A stretch of DNA of 64,000 nt from Dermanyssus gallinae (GCA_003439945.1 QVRM01003901.1:248001-312000), one strand, 5' to 3'. Positions 12,401-21,586 are shown, numbered from the stretch's first letter. Made by a program: numbers and translations. Notes: generated by a model not told the origin, from the letters alone.

Positions 12401-15400
12401 ATGCATACGCTATTGGCCGCTCTTCCCCGTCCTGCTCTTGCGTGCGCTGACGCGTCCGTCGTGGGTGTTGTTGGATCGAAAGTGGCTAAAGGTGCCGCCG
12501 CTACTATACTTGCCTTCAGTTTCTCGAACGTCTGTTGTTGCTCTGGCCCCCATTTAAATAGCACGTTCTTTTTTAACAACCTGCGTATTGGCTCGGATAT
12601 ATCCGAGAATGTCGGCACGCACCGCATATAAAAATTTGTCACCCCCAAGACCGACTTAACCTGCGTTACGTTAGTTGGAACCGCTAACTCTTTAATAGCT
12701 TTCAGGTTATCTATACTAGGTCGTACCCCGTGTTCGTTAATGCTAAACCCGACGAAGTTATTCTCCTTGGTTCCCAAGACACACTTTTCATTTAGCGTCA
12801 TTCCTGATTCTTGGATTCGTTGTAGCACCATGCGTAACCTTACATTATGCTCCTCCTTGGACGTTCCAAATACTAAAATATCGTCTAAATATATGACCAC
12901 TCCCTTTAGTCCTTGTAGCAGGTTTTTCATTAATCGTTGGAAAGCCGCAGGTGCCGACGCCAACCCGAAGCAAACCCTTTTATATCGAAACAATCCCCAC
13001 GGGGTTACAAACGTAGTGAGGTCTCGTGACTTTTCATCCAATTCAACCTAGTGATATGCCGAGAGCGCGTCTAGCTTTGAAAACCACCTGGCCCCGTGTA
13101 GCTTTACCAGCAGGTCGTCCAGATGCGGTAGAGGGAAAACATCAGGCACTAGCGCTTGATTTACTTGTCTTAGATCCACACACAATCTAACTCTACCGTC
13201 CCTTTTCGCTGCTACTACCATGCCCGATACCCACTCGGAGGCCTGAACTGGCTCAATAACATCGTTCTCCAATTGTTTATCTAATTCGGCTTTCACCGCC
13301 GTCACTAGAGCGGTAACCTCCTCAACTTGTGCTGCACCGGCCTAACATTCTCCTTAAGTCGCACTCTCTGCTGCATGGCTTTAACCAGACCTAGCGTTCC
13401 CGAAAACAGTTTCCGAAACTCGTTCTCTATTTGAATCGTTTTAACTTCTGCCACCGAGCACGATCGCGCCGCACAATCGATTATCATACCTAGTTTAGCT
13501 AGCGTATCGCGTCCTAGCACCGACCTACCATTAACTACGACGAATAAATCGCATTCAACCTCCCGACTCTTCGATGTAATGCCAAAGTAATACCGAGCCT
13601 GGGGGGTGGGGAGGAATCCGGGTTTAGTGGGTTTGCGAGTCTCACACTAGTCACGCAGGCTGCTAGTGGCGCATGTGCATCGTGCATTCCCGAAACCTCC
13701 CAGAACAAAAAAAAAAAACCTCCCGACTGCCCAGTTTGAGGTGGCATCGAGCCATTCCCAGCGTTGGTATCCTTTTCTGATTGTATGCGCGTAATATTGC
13801 GTTCGTGGGTCTAACTCGATCTCCCCGGTCTGCCAAGTTCTCCCTATTAATAATAGATACGGCTGCCCCCGTGTCTATCAAAAAGGTTACTAGATTACCG
13901 TCTACTGCAACACTACTACCAAACTCCGGACAATAAAGAGACAGTGAGTACACAGCTGTTGGTTTATTCCATACCTCAATTTCGGCCTCCTCTAAGCGTT
14001 CGCCGTTGGTCCGACGATCCCAGCGTGGCTGCTCCTCCACACCGATCGCCTGTACATTCTGCCTCGCCTGACCTGCCGCGTTCCTACACTTCCGTCCAAA
14101 GCGGCCGAACTTGCCACACTTTCGGCACCTGACTCGTCTTGCCGGGCATAACTCTGCCCCGTATCCGTGACTGTCCCAGCCGCACGCATGACATCCACCT
14201 GCTCCGTACTTTTGCCCTGCCGCCGGCCTTGGTCTGCTTCGTCCCGCAGGCCTTCCCGCCTCCTGCACCGCGTTCACTTGCTCGTGTGATCCTGTGATTC
14301 TGTTGGCTTCTATGATGCACCTCTCCACGTGTAGCGCAACCGTCAGGGCCTGTTCGACCGGCAAAGCCTCTTCCAGGAGGAGCTTTTCTCTCACCTTTGG
14401 CTTCCAGGATGAGCTGCCTCTTCAACGCCTGGCCCCGATCGTCGAACTCGCACCCCACCAGTAGTCGTCGCAGTGCCGCGATGTACTCCACCAACCGCTC
14501 TCCGCCGCGTTGTCGTCGTCGGAAGAATTCGTCGCGGGAGACGGCCACTCCCTTATGTTCCTTAAACATCTCAGTTAGCTTCGCCACCATCCTGGCGTAC
14601 TCGGTTAGGGACCTCGCCATCCTTCTCCGGCTCCGTTGGCTGATCCGCCATAGCACGATATTGTGCTTGGCCCTCGAGCTCGAGGCAGTGTAGTAAGATT
14701 GCACATTTCTTCGCGTCAGTCAACTTTGCTGCGCCGACCGAGGTGGCTTCTAGATAAACCTCAAATGCTTGATGCCACTCCGTCCACGGTGTTTTTGGTC
14801 GGCCCATGGCTGGCAGGAACGCAGCTGGGGGTGGCAGACCTGTGGCCATTGTTGCTGTGGCTTCTTCCTTCCAGATCCTGTCGACTGCGCCAGTTGTAGT
14901 ATCCATCACCCTAACGACCGGACGGGACCGTTACGAGTTCGCTAGTCTTTCGCTCAAACAACACACGTCCTCTGCCTGGCTCGCACCAACGACTACTAAC
15001 TCATTTATTATCATGCCTGCTTATATACTCACAGATTACCCGCACATTTAGTGACTTCCGGCGTCTTTGCTAGTAGGGTGGCGGCATCTTCTATTTATCG
15101 CCATATAGTTAGCTTGCTTCGGCATTGCCGCCAACCGACGCTGTCTATGCCCGCGCTGCTTAACGGACATCGCTATCCTACAGTAATGTAAACCAATGAC
15201 CTCAGGGAAGCCTATTGAGTGGCTTAGTTAAACGAATACCTATTCAGAGATACTAAATCGTATTTGGGCAGCTCAGTTTTATGCAGCTAAGTACGTACAG
15301 TTTGTTATGTGGCCTTGATTTGACCTTTGTTGTTTCTTTATTCCGTGTGCTTAGGGAATTGACTTTTGCTGCCTACGTCGCTCAAAGAAGGGTGCGTTGT

Positions 15401-18310
15401 GTATCGAGTATGGTTACCCATATGGATCAGCCTGTTCTGCGTGGTGAGCACGTGCACAAACGGTTGGAAATGACCTCACCCCGTTTTGACGACCGCGGAG
15501 GGGCTCAGCGAGACTCAAGAAGCGAGCAAAACAGACAGGCTGAGTCTTTCACATATATCCTCCCAGAGTTTGTGGCTGTACATAAATTGAAAGCAAGTGT
15601 GTGGCGTAAGGCCACCTCGGTACCGTCAATTCTGCATCGACTCAACCGGATTTTAGTCGCTGAAGAGCTTAGGGTGCGCATTGCCACAGACACGGGTCTG
15701 GGCTCAACCCTCAAGGATGGTGATCGCTGGGAACCTTTGCGTCTTGAAGAGCTTGCTGGAGATAAATCTGTACTCACAAGCCATGACGAATTTGGTCGCC
15801 TCTTATCTAACAAGAGGCGGGAGTTTGACAAAACACCACTTTTTGCTAGTAGAGTCGCCGTGCAGCCAGATCTTAGCACCTGTCGCGGTCCGTCACCTGG
15901 TGACATTATGAGGGCTCTCTCAACTAAGCACGCCAACGATTTGTTTGATATGGAGCGCCTAGAGCTCTTGGGAGACTCGTTTCTTCAAATTACGGCGACG
16001 TTTGCCATGTTCGATCGCTTTCCCATGGCATCAACGCGTGAGTTGGCCGTTCAGCGTCAGTACCATGTGTGCAACAAGCATCTTTTGCACATGGCATTCG
16101 AACGCCATCTTACAACACTAGTAAATTCGGTACCATTTCGCGCAAGACTGTCATTCCTACCGCCCGGATTTAAAACTTGGCCTCTCGAGAGTCGTCTACT
16201 TGATATGGATTTCCTGCGTGCTTTTCTTGCTACGTATGAACTCGACTACAACGGTGATCTCAAACTAAAGGATATGCGTTTTGCCTATGCATACGATGAG
16301 GTTCTGAAAGAAATCAACCAAATCAACACGGAAGAGCTGAGGACATTGGTAAGAAATGGGGTCTAATTGTTAATTCATCGTGTTGTTTATAGTTTCGGTA
16401 AGCCCTCTGACATGATATATATATTATATATGATGGAAAACTGTTGTCGAGGCTAGCATTGTGAAACGCAAAAATGAAATAAGTTTATAATATAAATGCG
16501 TTACATGCAGTCTAGTTTGTATATAATGTCCGATATTGGTCGTCTTTCCAGGCGATTGAGTACGATTTGAAAGATGATGAGCTACCAGATCGTACCAGGC
16601 TTCCAGTTAAAGGTGTCCAGGACTATAAGTCGAAGGTAGCCGGTGATGTAGTGGAAGCTCTGGTGGGGGCATACGTAGAGAAGTGCGGCCCGATAGGTGG
16701 TTTGCGTGTACTGAGGTGGCTCGGGCTTGACTTTGGTGACACAGAAACGAGGAATTTCCTGGATGCCTTTAAACTGGAATGCGCCGCTCTCACGCGGCAT
16801 ATACCATCTGATGACTTTGCACCTTTCCTGCACCACATCGATCGTATTCAGGAGAAGCTTGGCTACAGATTCCGACATATGGCCCTTGCATTACAGGCCA
16901 TTACTCATCCGTCATGCCAAGAACACCATCTCACAGAGACAAATTGTAAATTGGCATATATTGGCGAAGCAGTGATAGGTTTTCTTATCACTATGCACAT
17001 TTACAAAATGAACAAACGGTTTTGCCCTGGACAACTAACAGATCTTCGAGCTGCGCTTACGAACAGCCAGATTACTGCGCACGCTGTGGTTCAAAATGGT
17101 CTACACACATCACTATTGTATGCCAATAACAAACTGTTCACGGAAATCAGAAAGTACGTCGATAACATTGATGACGCCGGCGCGCGGCTTAACTGTGCTT
17201 TGGGTGACTGGGAGACAGAAGATCTGGAGGAAGCCGAGGTGCCCCGATCTTTAGCACGCCTGCTGGAGGCCCTTATCGGCGCCGTGTTTCTGGATTCCGG
17301 AAAGTGTCTTGACACCGTGTGGAAAATTCTCGTCGGAATTATGGGCTATGAAATCTCTGTGTTTTCCCAGCATATTCCGATATCGCCGATTCGGGAACTA
17401 GTTCAAAAGTTTCCAGGAACATCCTTTAAAGTGACAGACATCCGTTGCGGTAAGTATACCGCATGCCTCTTACAATATTTACGAAAATACTTGTGTTGTG
17501 TGTATGGTTTTTGTTTTTATAATGCGGTTTAACGTGACAATAATGGTCCTGTTATAATTATTAATAGAAACTCTCTAAATATAAGCAAACGGGTTAGACG
17601 GCTAAAGTTCCTTGAACGCAAATTCAAGTGCAATATGATGGATTTTCGAGAACACGAAGTGATAACAGTAAAACAGATAACCAAAGATGTGAAGAAGAAA
17701 GCTGACGAAACAGCCGAAAAAAGACGGAGAGAGGATATGGAGAGAAAAACATCCTTGCAATTGTACAGGCAACAAAATAAGGAATACGACCGAAAATATA
17801 TTATATATTCGAACTCCCAAGTGTCCGGGCTATTCGCTGACTGTAAGGCCGGTATGCTCAACACTCGACTGCTGGCGGCCAGTTGAGAGCATTGGGTGCA
17901 GAGCGTGTGATATAGAAGAAAAATTCATAGAACATATCGTGCTGAAGCGCGACGAGCTAGGAGGAGTGAGGACAGCGTCCCTAGCCTAGGCATTAGGTTT
18001 CGGTGATAATCCACTATGGCAAGAGATAAATGAAACCAAACACAGGCTAGGGAATAGGCAAAGATTGTAAGCAACTTTGGGGAAACACCCCGCTAAATCA
18101 AGCTATTGTGTAATTAGTTTGTAATATAACCATAGTGATAATCCAATTAATAGTATAAATGCACTACAGACGAGGATGTTTGGTAAAATACACATAATGG
18201 TACCATAGTAATTATATAAAACTATACGAAGCCAGCAGCACGCTGTATGATATACTGCACAGCGAGCGCATCTGATTCAAAATATAATCCACGAGGAATG
18301 GTAAATAAAC

Positions 18311-18362
<52 letters not shown>

Positions 18363-20042
18363 TTTTATTTTTATAAGGTATATCACCGGATCTACCACTG
18401 AGGTTACCTAATGATGTATCGTGCAAGAATATTGTGAGCGAATTTTGCTTTTCCTTTTTGTGTATCTGTGCTATTACTAACGGCGGAATTTATTAATATT
18501 ATTATACTCGTACGTTATCATGTATTTACCATTGCTTCAGTTTACCGACTTGAATTTCAATGAGAATACAAGTACTCAAGCAAAGAGTAAGTTATTCAGA
18601 CAAAGTTATTCACCAACAAAGTTATTCAGATTATTCCGAAATGTCCAGCATCTAGATCTTCCAGGGTGGTTACACGAAGTTCTGCCGGTACCATAATGCG
18701 ATGCTCTTGGAACAGATAACCATTTACGGCCGTAAGCCCACTTCATAAGTTGTAGCCAATAGTGTTTCTTCACATGGTTGTGAATGACGGATGTGTTTAA
18801 AAGCTCCGCGTGTCAGCTTGAAGCGTCAGTTATGGAAGAAGAAGGGGTCTGCTTCCATATAACTTACGCATCGGCCAGCGAATTGTGGACTATCTTGCAG
18901 AAGGAAACGCCAACCGCGAGATTATATGATCGGCGTGGTAGACTAGACAAGGCGTCTGCACCGACGGTGAAATAAGTATTGTTGAAGTGTGCTCACACCT
19001 GCCTTAATTGCCAGCACCATGCCTGGTAAGCTGTGAATATTTCCGCTCGGTCCTGTTCAATAGTGCGGACTGACACACTTGCGCCGCTTCGATACATCCA
19101 GTACAGTATGGGATACGATTGCCTAACTTAGGAGGTGTCTGTTGGTGGCGCCACTGTCACATATGTGTTAAATAGTTTAAGATAGCGTGGAACACAAGCT
19201 GACGCTCCGAAATCTACTCGAACAAGATATCTTTTTTAAAGAGCTGTCCTGCGGCGACGCTGTTTTTACACGTTTTAAAGGAGGTTTTTATTTTTCTAGA
19301 TCATCTTCTGATCCTTACATGGCTTGGAATTGCCGTGAGGCATAAGTTCAATGTACCGAGAGCCGAACATGTTGAGGTATTTAGGGTTTCCACAGCAGTC
19401 CATGTGGCAGTATGGCCGCTGGTTGTCATCTATACTCAGCGTCTATGAGCATCGTTCAAAGTAAGTTCGATCAACAACGGGGATCGAACCGGCAACACCT
19501 TGGTAGATGACAACTATTTACTAACGCACTAGCCCTCTAGACCACACCACCACTGCGACGCTGTGTCTACGAACCGCCCGATTCTAGAGCACGCGTTCTT
19601 CTAGGATGCCGCTCACCAGTATATTATCACTACCACTATAAATATTTTTTAATTTAGCGAAGTGGTCGAATGGCCACTGTATTTGTTTTAGTTTTTGGGC
19701 ATACACTATTGTTACTTAGGGACAGATTGTACTTCTTTGTGATACTGGTATAATTATTACTCTAATTTTGGGATGATCTCTTCTATAGGAAGTAATGGAG
19801 ACATGGTCGAGGTAATGATGCGACTGCGACACAGGGATGGAACCGTCGATGAATTTACCCAAATGGCAACGTCGAAGAAGCTAGCGAAGACAATCCTTGC
19901 CAAGAGGTATCTGCGAGATCATAAATTTAAGGAAAGACTCGACGCCTTGGAACGTGGAACACAGAACGACGATACTATTCAGGATTGTGAGAGTGCCCTA
20001 ATAGCTTCTGAATTTATGAAATCGAAGCATTACCGTAAATAA
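3143..20042 (+). CDS. Dicer ribonuclease III (11 exons) with degenerate RNase IIIb site
   Basis: Exons: 3143-3289, 4589-4738, 6648-6905, 7336-8025, 8113-8817, 9016-9312, 9819-10160, 10517-10635, 15355-16348, 16552-17449, 19789-20042. Every intron is GT-AG and the sum is 4,854 nt, giving 1,617 residues. Dicer cuts dsRNA into small RNAs in the cytoplasm. Domains in order: helicase about 1-500 (TGSGKT with K35, DECH 145-148, QSKGRARA 460-467), Dicer-dimer about 500-600, platform/PAZ about 740-960, RNase IIIa about 1085-1290, RNase IIIb about 1345-1500, dsRBD-like fold about 1510-1585. RNase IIIa keeps E1106, D1110, D1266 and E1269. In RNase IIIb the equivalent positions read A1369, E1373, R1470 and E1473. 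The intact helicase and length near 1,600-1,700 suggest a Dcr-2-type paralogue, which is inference. M at 3143 is the first Met after an in-frame stop at 3110; an upstream exon remains possible. Confidence 0.93.
3290..4588 (+). other. Dicer intron 1
   Basis: AT-rich with a pyrimidine-rich acceptor. Reading frames inside are short and show no family resemblance. No repeat edges seen. Confidence 0.6.
4589..4738 (+). CDS. Dicer exon 2: helicase motif Ia
   Basis: Residues 50-99, acceptor TTTATAG|GTGGCA and donor CAG|GTAATG. It holds TIFLAPTVPLVEQQ, the motif Ia block of Dicer/RIG-I helicases. The frame is closed outside the exon. Confidence 0.88.
5394..6330 (-). mobile_element. Decayed R2-like non-LTR retrotransposon fragment in Dicer intron 2
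   Basis: On the minus strand, roughly 6130-5930 reads PRLTSMHPQVALCLWRHN, then a segment with RFVYKLQTCHTL and GRLAYEETT. This is the RT-thumb region of the element type described at 22.7-26.1 kb. Further on, 5560-5394 reads FGTMLDPNFSRVVSALRIG followed by a cysteine-bearing CLPCGK stretch, equivalent to IGTLLDDETTRIS and its zinc-binding region in that element. Multiple stops and frameshifts are present. It covers only the part after the RT core and is antisense to Dicer. Confidence 0.6.
6391..6421. repeat. (AT)n microsatellite
   Basis: An uninterrupted TA/AT dinucleotide run in Dicer intron 2. Confidence 0.9.
6524..6566. repeat. Perfect 18-bp hairpin in Dicer intron 2
   Basis: TGCCGTGCGTTAAGAAAA (6524-6541) is followed by a 7-nt loop and its exact reverse complement (6549-6566). 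It lies 81 bp before Dicer exon 3. The stem is perfect but shorter than an animal pre-miRNA hairpin. Confidence 0.85.
6648..6905 (+). CDS. Dicer exon 3: DECH box
   Basis: Residues 100-185, acceptor ATTACAG|GTAGAC and donor CGG|GTAAGT. It carries MTPAVF (motif Ib region), VMDECHRAT (motif II) and LGLTAS (motif III). Confidence 0.92.
7336..8025 (+). CDS. Dicer exon 4: helicase insert (HEL2i) and start of HEL2
   Basis: Residues 186-415, acceptor TTTCAG|GTGAAC and donor AAG|GTATGT. It is the long helical insert between the two RecA-like lobes. SGIVFVKERMTAYVLNRWM near the end matches the motif IV region. Confidence 0.92.
8113..8817 (+). CDS. Dicer exon 5: helicase motifs V-VI and Dicer-dimer domain
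   Basis: Residues 416-650, after an 87-bp intron. FATSVIEEGMDVPECN is motif V and QSKGRARA is motif VI, both intact. The second half, around TAVSVLHSYCQGF, is the Dicer dimerisation (DUF283) fold. Confidence 0.93.
9016..9312 (+). CDS. Dicer exon 6: platform region
   Basis: Residues 651-749, acceptor TTCCAG|GTCCGC and donor GAG|GTAAGT. It contains the YQLYAIY segment after the dimer domain, as in other Dicers. Confidence 0.85.
9819..10160 (+). CDS. Dicer exon 7: platform and first part of PAZ
   Basis: Residues 750-863, acceptor ATTGCAG|GTGGAT and donor GAG|GTAAGC. It includes the platform strand region with LFAVVLDI and the stretch leading into PAZ. Confidence 0.85.
10517..10635 (+). CDS. 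Dicer exon 8: PAZ
   Basis: 119 nt, residues 864-903, acceptor CTCTTAG|GTGCAC and donor AA|GTATGC. It encodes YSRYYVRC, the PAZ strand that in human Dicer reads HRFYVADV. It ends in phase 2 and joins exon 9 in frame across the retrotransposon-bearing intron. Confidence 0.83.
10670..10954 (-). repeat. 3' LTR of the Ty3-type element
   Basis: 285 bp, TGTAG...CTACA, nearly identical to the copy at 14895-15182. It is the downstream LTR because the element is coded on the minus strand. Confidence 0.93.
10955..10971 (-). promoter_or_regulatory. Polypurine tract of the Ty3-type element
   Basis: On the minus strand GGTGAAGGGGGGGAGCA abuts the 3' LTR. A purine-rich tract here primes plus-strand DNA synthesis in LTR elements. 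Confidence 0.75.
11433..12149 (-). pseudogene. Integrase of the Ty3-type element
   Basis: The minus-strand frame shows a zinc-binding C-C pair (RECRLCALH). The DDE core follows: Asp in VDIRGPDTS, Asp in IVTDKGPQFL, Glu in ANELVERFNRTL. The core looks complete. Shortly after, the frame ends, and a C-terminal GPY/F-like segment with FAPGNWVRIRRPV and MYELEDGRRWHRNRL is found further down (11370-10967) in other frames. Confidence 0.85.
12001..13520 (-). pseudogene. Reverse transcriptase and RNase H of the Ty3-type element
   Basis: RT begins near 13330 (VKAELDKQLENDVIEP), continues with RLCVDLRQVNQALVPD and SKLDALSAYH, then hits an in-frame TAG at 13048-13050 where relatives have Gln. It resumes with FGLASAPAAFQRLM and the catalytic VVIYLDDILVF. 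The RNase H part (from TTDAS) shifts frame and regains the expected reading at WLQGEGQAPMRIGRW. DNA synthesis and RNA removal would be its job; it is dead as read. Confidence 0.87.
13663..14909 (-). pseudogene. gag and protease region of the Ty3-type element
   Basis: Gag starts near 14909 or at the internal Met about 14850 (MATGLPPPAAF). It shows a capsid-like block around WTEWHQAFEVYLEA. Two frameshifts, near 14640 and 14400, break it. The last frame (14394-13663) carries two zinc-knuckle-like motifs: CHACGWDSHGYGAELC (spacing CX2CX4HX6C) and CRKCGKFGRFGRKC, where Arg sits in place of the His. VTFLIDTGAAVSIIN after that is the aspartic-protease active site (DTGA). Gag packages the RNA; the protease processes the polyprotein. 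Confidence 0.8.
14875..14892 (-). promoter_or_regulatory. Primer-binding site for tRNA-Ser
   Basis: Reading the minus strand inward from the 5' LTR, after a 2-nt gap, comes TGGCGCAGTCGACAGGAT. It is complementary to the 3' end of arthropod tRNA-Ser (which ends ...CGACTGCG plus CCA) except around the middle of the T stem. Confidence 0.8.
14895..15182 (-). repeat. 5' LTR of the Ty3-type element
   Basis: 288 bp, same termini, followed directly by the target duplication GTAAT at 15183-15187. Confidence 0.93.
15355..16348 (+). CDS. Dicer exon 9: end of PAZ, connector and first part of RNase IIIa
   Basis: Residues 903-1234, acceptor TGCTTAG|GGAATT. LTFAAYV continues PAZ and ASVWRKATSVPSILHRLN is the connector helix. 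ERLELLGDSF (1103-1112) is the RNase IIIa signature with E1106 and D1110. The stretch between connector and RNase IIIa is much shorter than in vertebrate Dicer. Confidence 0.93.
16552..17449 (+). CDS. Dicer exon 10: end of RNase IIIa and RNase IIIb
   Basis: Residues 1235-1534. GDVVEALVGAY supplies D1266 and E1269 of RNase IIIa. The RNase IIIb signature reads KLAYIGEAVIGF where active enzymes have RLEFLGDAILDY. Its second motif reads ARLLEALIG where active enzymes have GDIFESLAG. LTDLRAALTNS is otherwise well conserved. Confidence 0.93.
17560..17990 (+). mobile_element. 3' fragment of a non-LTR retrotransposon in Dicer intron 10
   Basis: The frame 17635-17886 reads ERKTSLQLYRQQNKEYD, then SQVSGLFADCKAGMLNTR. 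This is the kind of post-RT tail (K-S-S-L-x-x-Y-R ... L-F-x-A-R-x-G-x-L-x-T-R) I associate with non-LTR elements common in tick genomes. It is followed by AEARRARRSED-like sequence in a shifted frame. No RT core or ends are present. Sense orientation relative to Dicer. Confidence 0.5.
18314..18359. repeat. (AT)n microsatellite
   Basis: A long TA/AT dinucleotide run in Dicer intron 10. Confidence 0.92.
19290..19556 (-). mobile_element. tRNA-derived SINE in Dicer intron 10
   Basis: On the minus strand an A-box-like TGGTCTAGAGGG (about 19544-19533) is followed by the B-box GGTTCGATCCC (about 19490-19480). The body then ends in an A-rich tail (AAAAATAAAAACC). These are the internal RNA polymerase III promoter elements of a tRNA-type head. 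A cloverleaf does not close well, so a SINE is more likely than a functional tRNA gene. Confidence 0.65.
19789..20042 (+). CDS. Dicer exon 11: dsRNA-binding fold and C-terminus
   Basis: Residues 1534-1617, acceptor CTATAG|GAAGTA, ending at TAA. Strands around MVEVMMRLRHRDG are followed by TSKKLAKTILAKRYL, which matches the last dsRBD helix with its lysine pair. A charged tail of about 38 residues follows. Confidence 0.87.
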
Positions 20043-20458
20043 CCGCATATTTTCTATACGCCATTAATAAGTGCCCTGTTCGTCCATGGACTGATAACTA
20101 TTCATTCCACTTTGGAACATTCAGTGTATGAAAACGTAATATCAGACTTTTTGTCTCAAATTTAGTAAAAAATTAATACGCACTTGTGTTTTTTTTTATA
20201 TTTATGACTACATTTATTATTTGTCATACTTTTTTTTATACAAATATATGAACATTCTACCAAAGTAACTTTTTGAAATATGAAATAATTACTGGATAAA
20301 GGAATATTTGTTTTGAGAGTAAAGTTTCATTCTCTCGTAAACAACTTTGTAAAATGATGCTTACCACGGTGACCAACCACATTATGTTATAAGAAGCGCT
20401 AGGGTATGTCACATAATGCATTTTTGTCTCTTCCGTAGTATTACATTATATTTATTAC

Positions 20459-20464
20459 AATAAA
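20459..20464 (+). promoter_or_regulatory. Candidate Dicer polyadenylation signal
   Basis: AATAAA lies 417 nt after the Dicer stop codon in AT-rich sequence. A second AATAAA at 20574-20579 is an equally possible choice. Neither is supported beyond the hexamer. Confidence 0.3.
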
Positions 20465-20934
20465 AACGTATCACATCGTACGTTCTATAACCCCAGTCAG
20501 AGATACCGCGTTACAAAGGATGTTTTATGTTCAGGTACCATCATCTACTGCTTTCTCAATCGTTGCGTAGTGAAATAAATTAATGCAAGCCTATTCTACG
20601 GTGCGCTGGACTTTTCTATTTAAAACATTGTATGTATACTTCCATGTGTACTGTCTAACTGCATGCTTCATATAGTAGCGATTTTATGCCTCTCCTGGCC
20701 TTTAGTGTCTCACTCTTTTGATGTTTATTTTGTGTTTGTATATATTCAATTCAATTTCAATTCAGACATGGTTTATTTACGGAACTGCATACATTCACAT
20801 GCTTAACTTCTCGTTATATATTACACTGTACACATAAATTAAGTTGCACGAAGCGGAAATGTTGCATGAGGATTTTCAAAAAGTGGCATGTAGCAAAATA
20901 CACTTATTGTCTTGCTAGATAGAACGAGTGTCTG

Positions 20935-21480
20935 TTCGTGGATTGAGTTGTTACCTGCGATGAAAGATTGGCCTTTCAAAACTATGTGAAACGTGGAAGC
21001 TTCTGGTGCGCCCCAGACCAACCTCCCCTGAAGATGCCAAAGAGACTAGTCCATTCGCCCAAGATTTCGTTTTGTGTTTGGTGGTGAAAGGCATGACATC
21101 GTCCACCACGAGTTTTTCCTAGTGGCCAAACAAGAGACATGGATATTTACTATGATCAGGTCGCTAGAGTTTTTGTCGCGCTCCAAAGGAAGAGACACGG
21201 TCTTGTGAATAGAAAGGACATTATCTTCCACCACGACAACGCAACCCTTATGTGAGTTTACCCGGTCTACGCAGGTAAGCTTCGTTTGGGAAATTTGCCG
21301 TATCTACTACTCACCGGACATCGTGCCATCAGACTACCGCATATTTAAATTTCTGCAGAACAGGGATATAAATGCACTGTATATTCGGTAAATAAAAAAA
21401 GTTTTTAGAATGGGATGCATACACTTTGCATCATTGTAGCTCTTATTGTCTATCTTGTTTGGAGAAGCACTTCTTGGGGT
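20935..21480 (+). mobile_element. Decayed mariner transposase (C-terminal half)
   Basis: The plus strand reads CDERLAFQNYVKRGSFW, which fits the DEKW-type first catalytic block. Next comes ISFCVWW and, after a frame change, VNRKDIIFHHDNATLM, the HHDN block with the second catalytic Asp. Relatives continue with APH and a third Asp in SPDLAPSDY; here that region is scrambled (LLTGHRAIRLP). Several stops. No inverted repeats identified. Confidence 0.62.
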
Positions 21481-21586
21481 TTCGGGGACCACGTTTAGAG
21501 AATACCTCTTCCCGTTCTAAAGTGAAGTGGTGGATCCTAAATTGGCCGCGTGTGAGTTTTTGATTAATTGTTAGCTCGTGCAATAG

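Larger units (their letters stand above)
10670..15182 (-). mobile_element. Ty3-type LTR retrotransposon inserted in the Dicer PAZ intron
   Basis: A 4,513-bp element with two LTRs (10670-10954 and 14895-15182), both beginning TGTAG and ending CTACA, flanked on both sides by GTAAT (10665-10669 and 15183-15187). On the minus strand the order is gag, zinc knuckles, protease, reverse transcriptase, RNase H, integrase, C-terminal GPY/F-like region: the Ty3 order. Its primer-binding site fits a serine tRNA and a polypurine tract precedes the 3' LTR. Coding is broken by frameshifts in gag, a TAG in RT and frameshifts in RNase H, so it is not autonomous. The LTRs differ at a small number of positions, so insertion is fairly recent. 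It lies antisense between exons 8 and 9 of Dicer and leaves both splice sites intact. Confidence 0.93.

Noticed and set aside
18784..18975. Copia-type gag fragment
   Set aside because: ASASELWTILQ is weakly suggestive, but there is no zinc knuckle, protease or LTR nearby.
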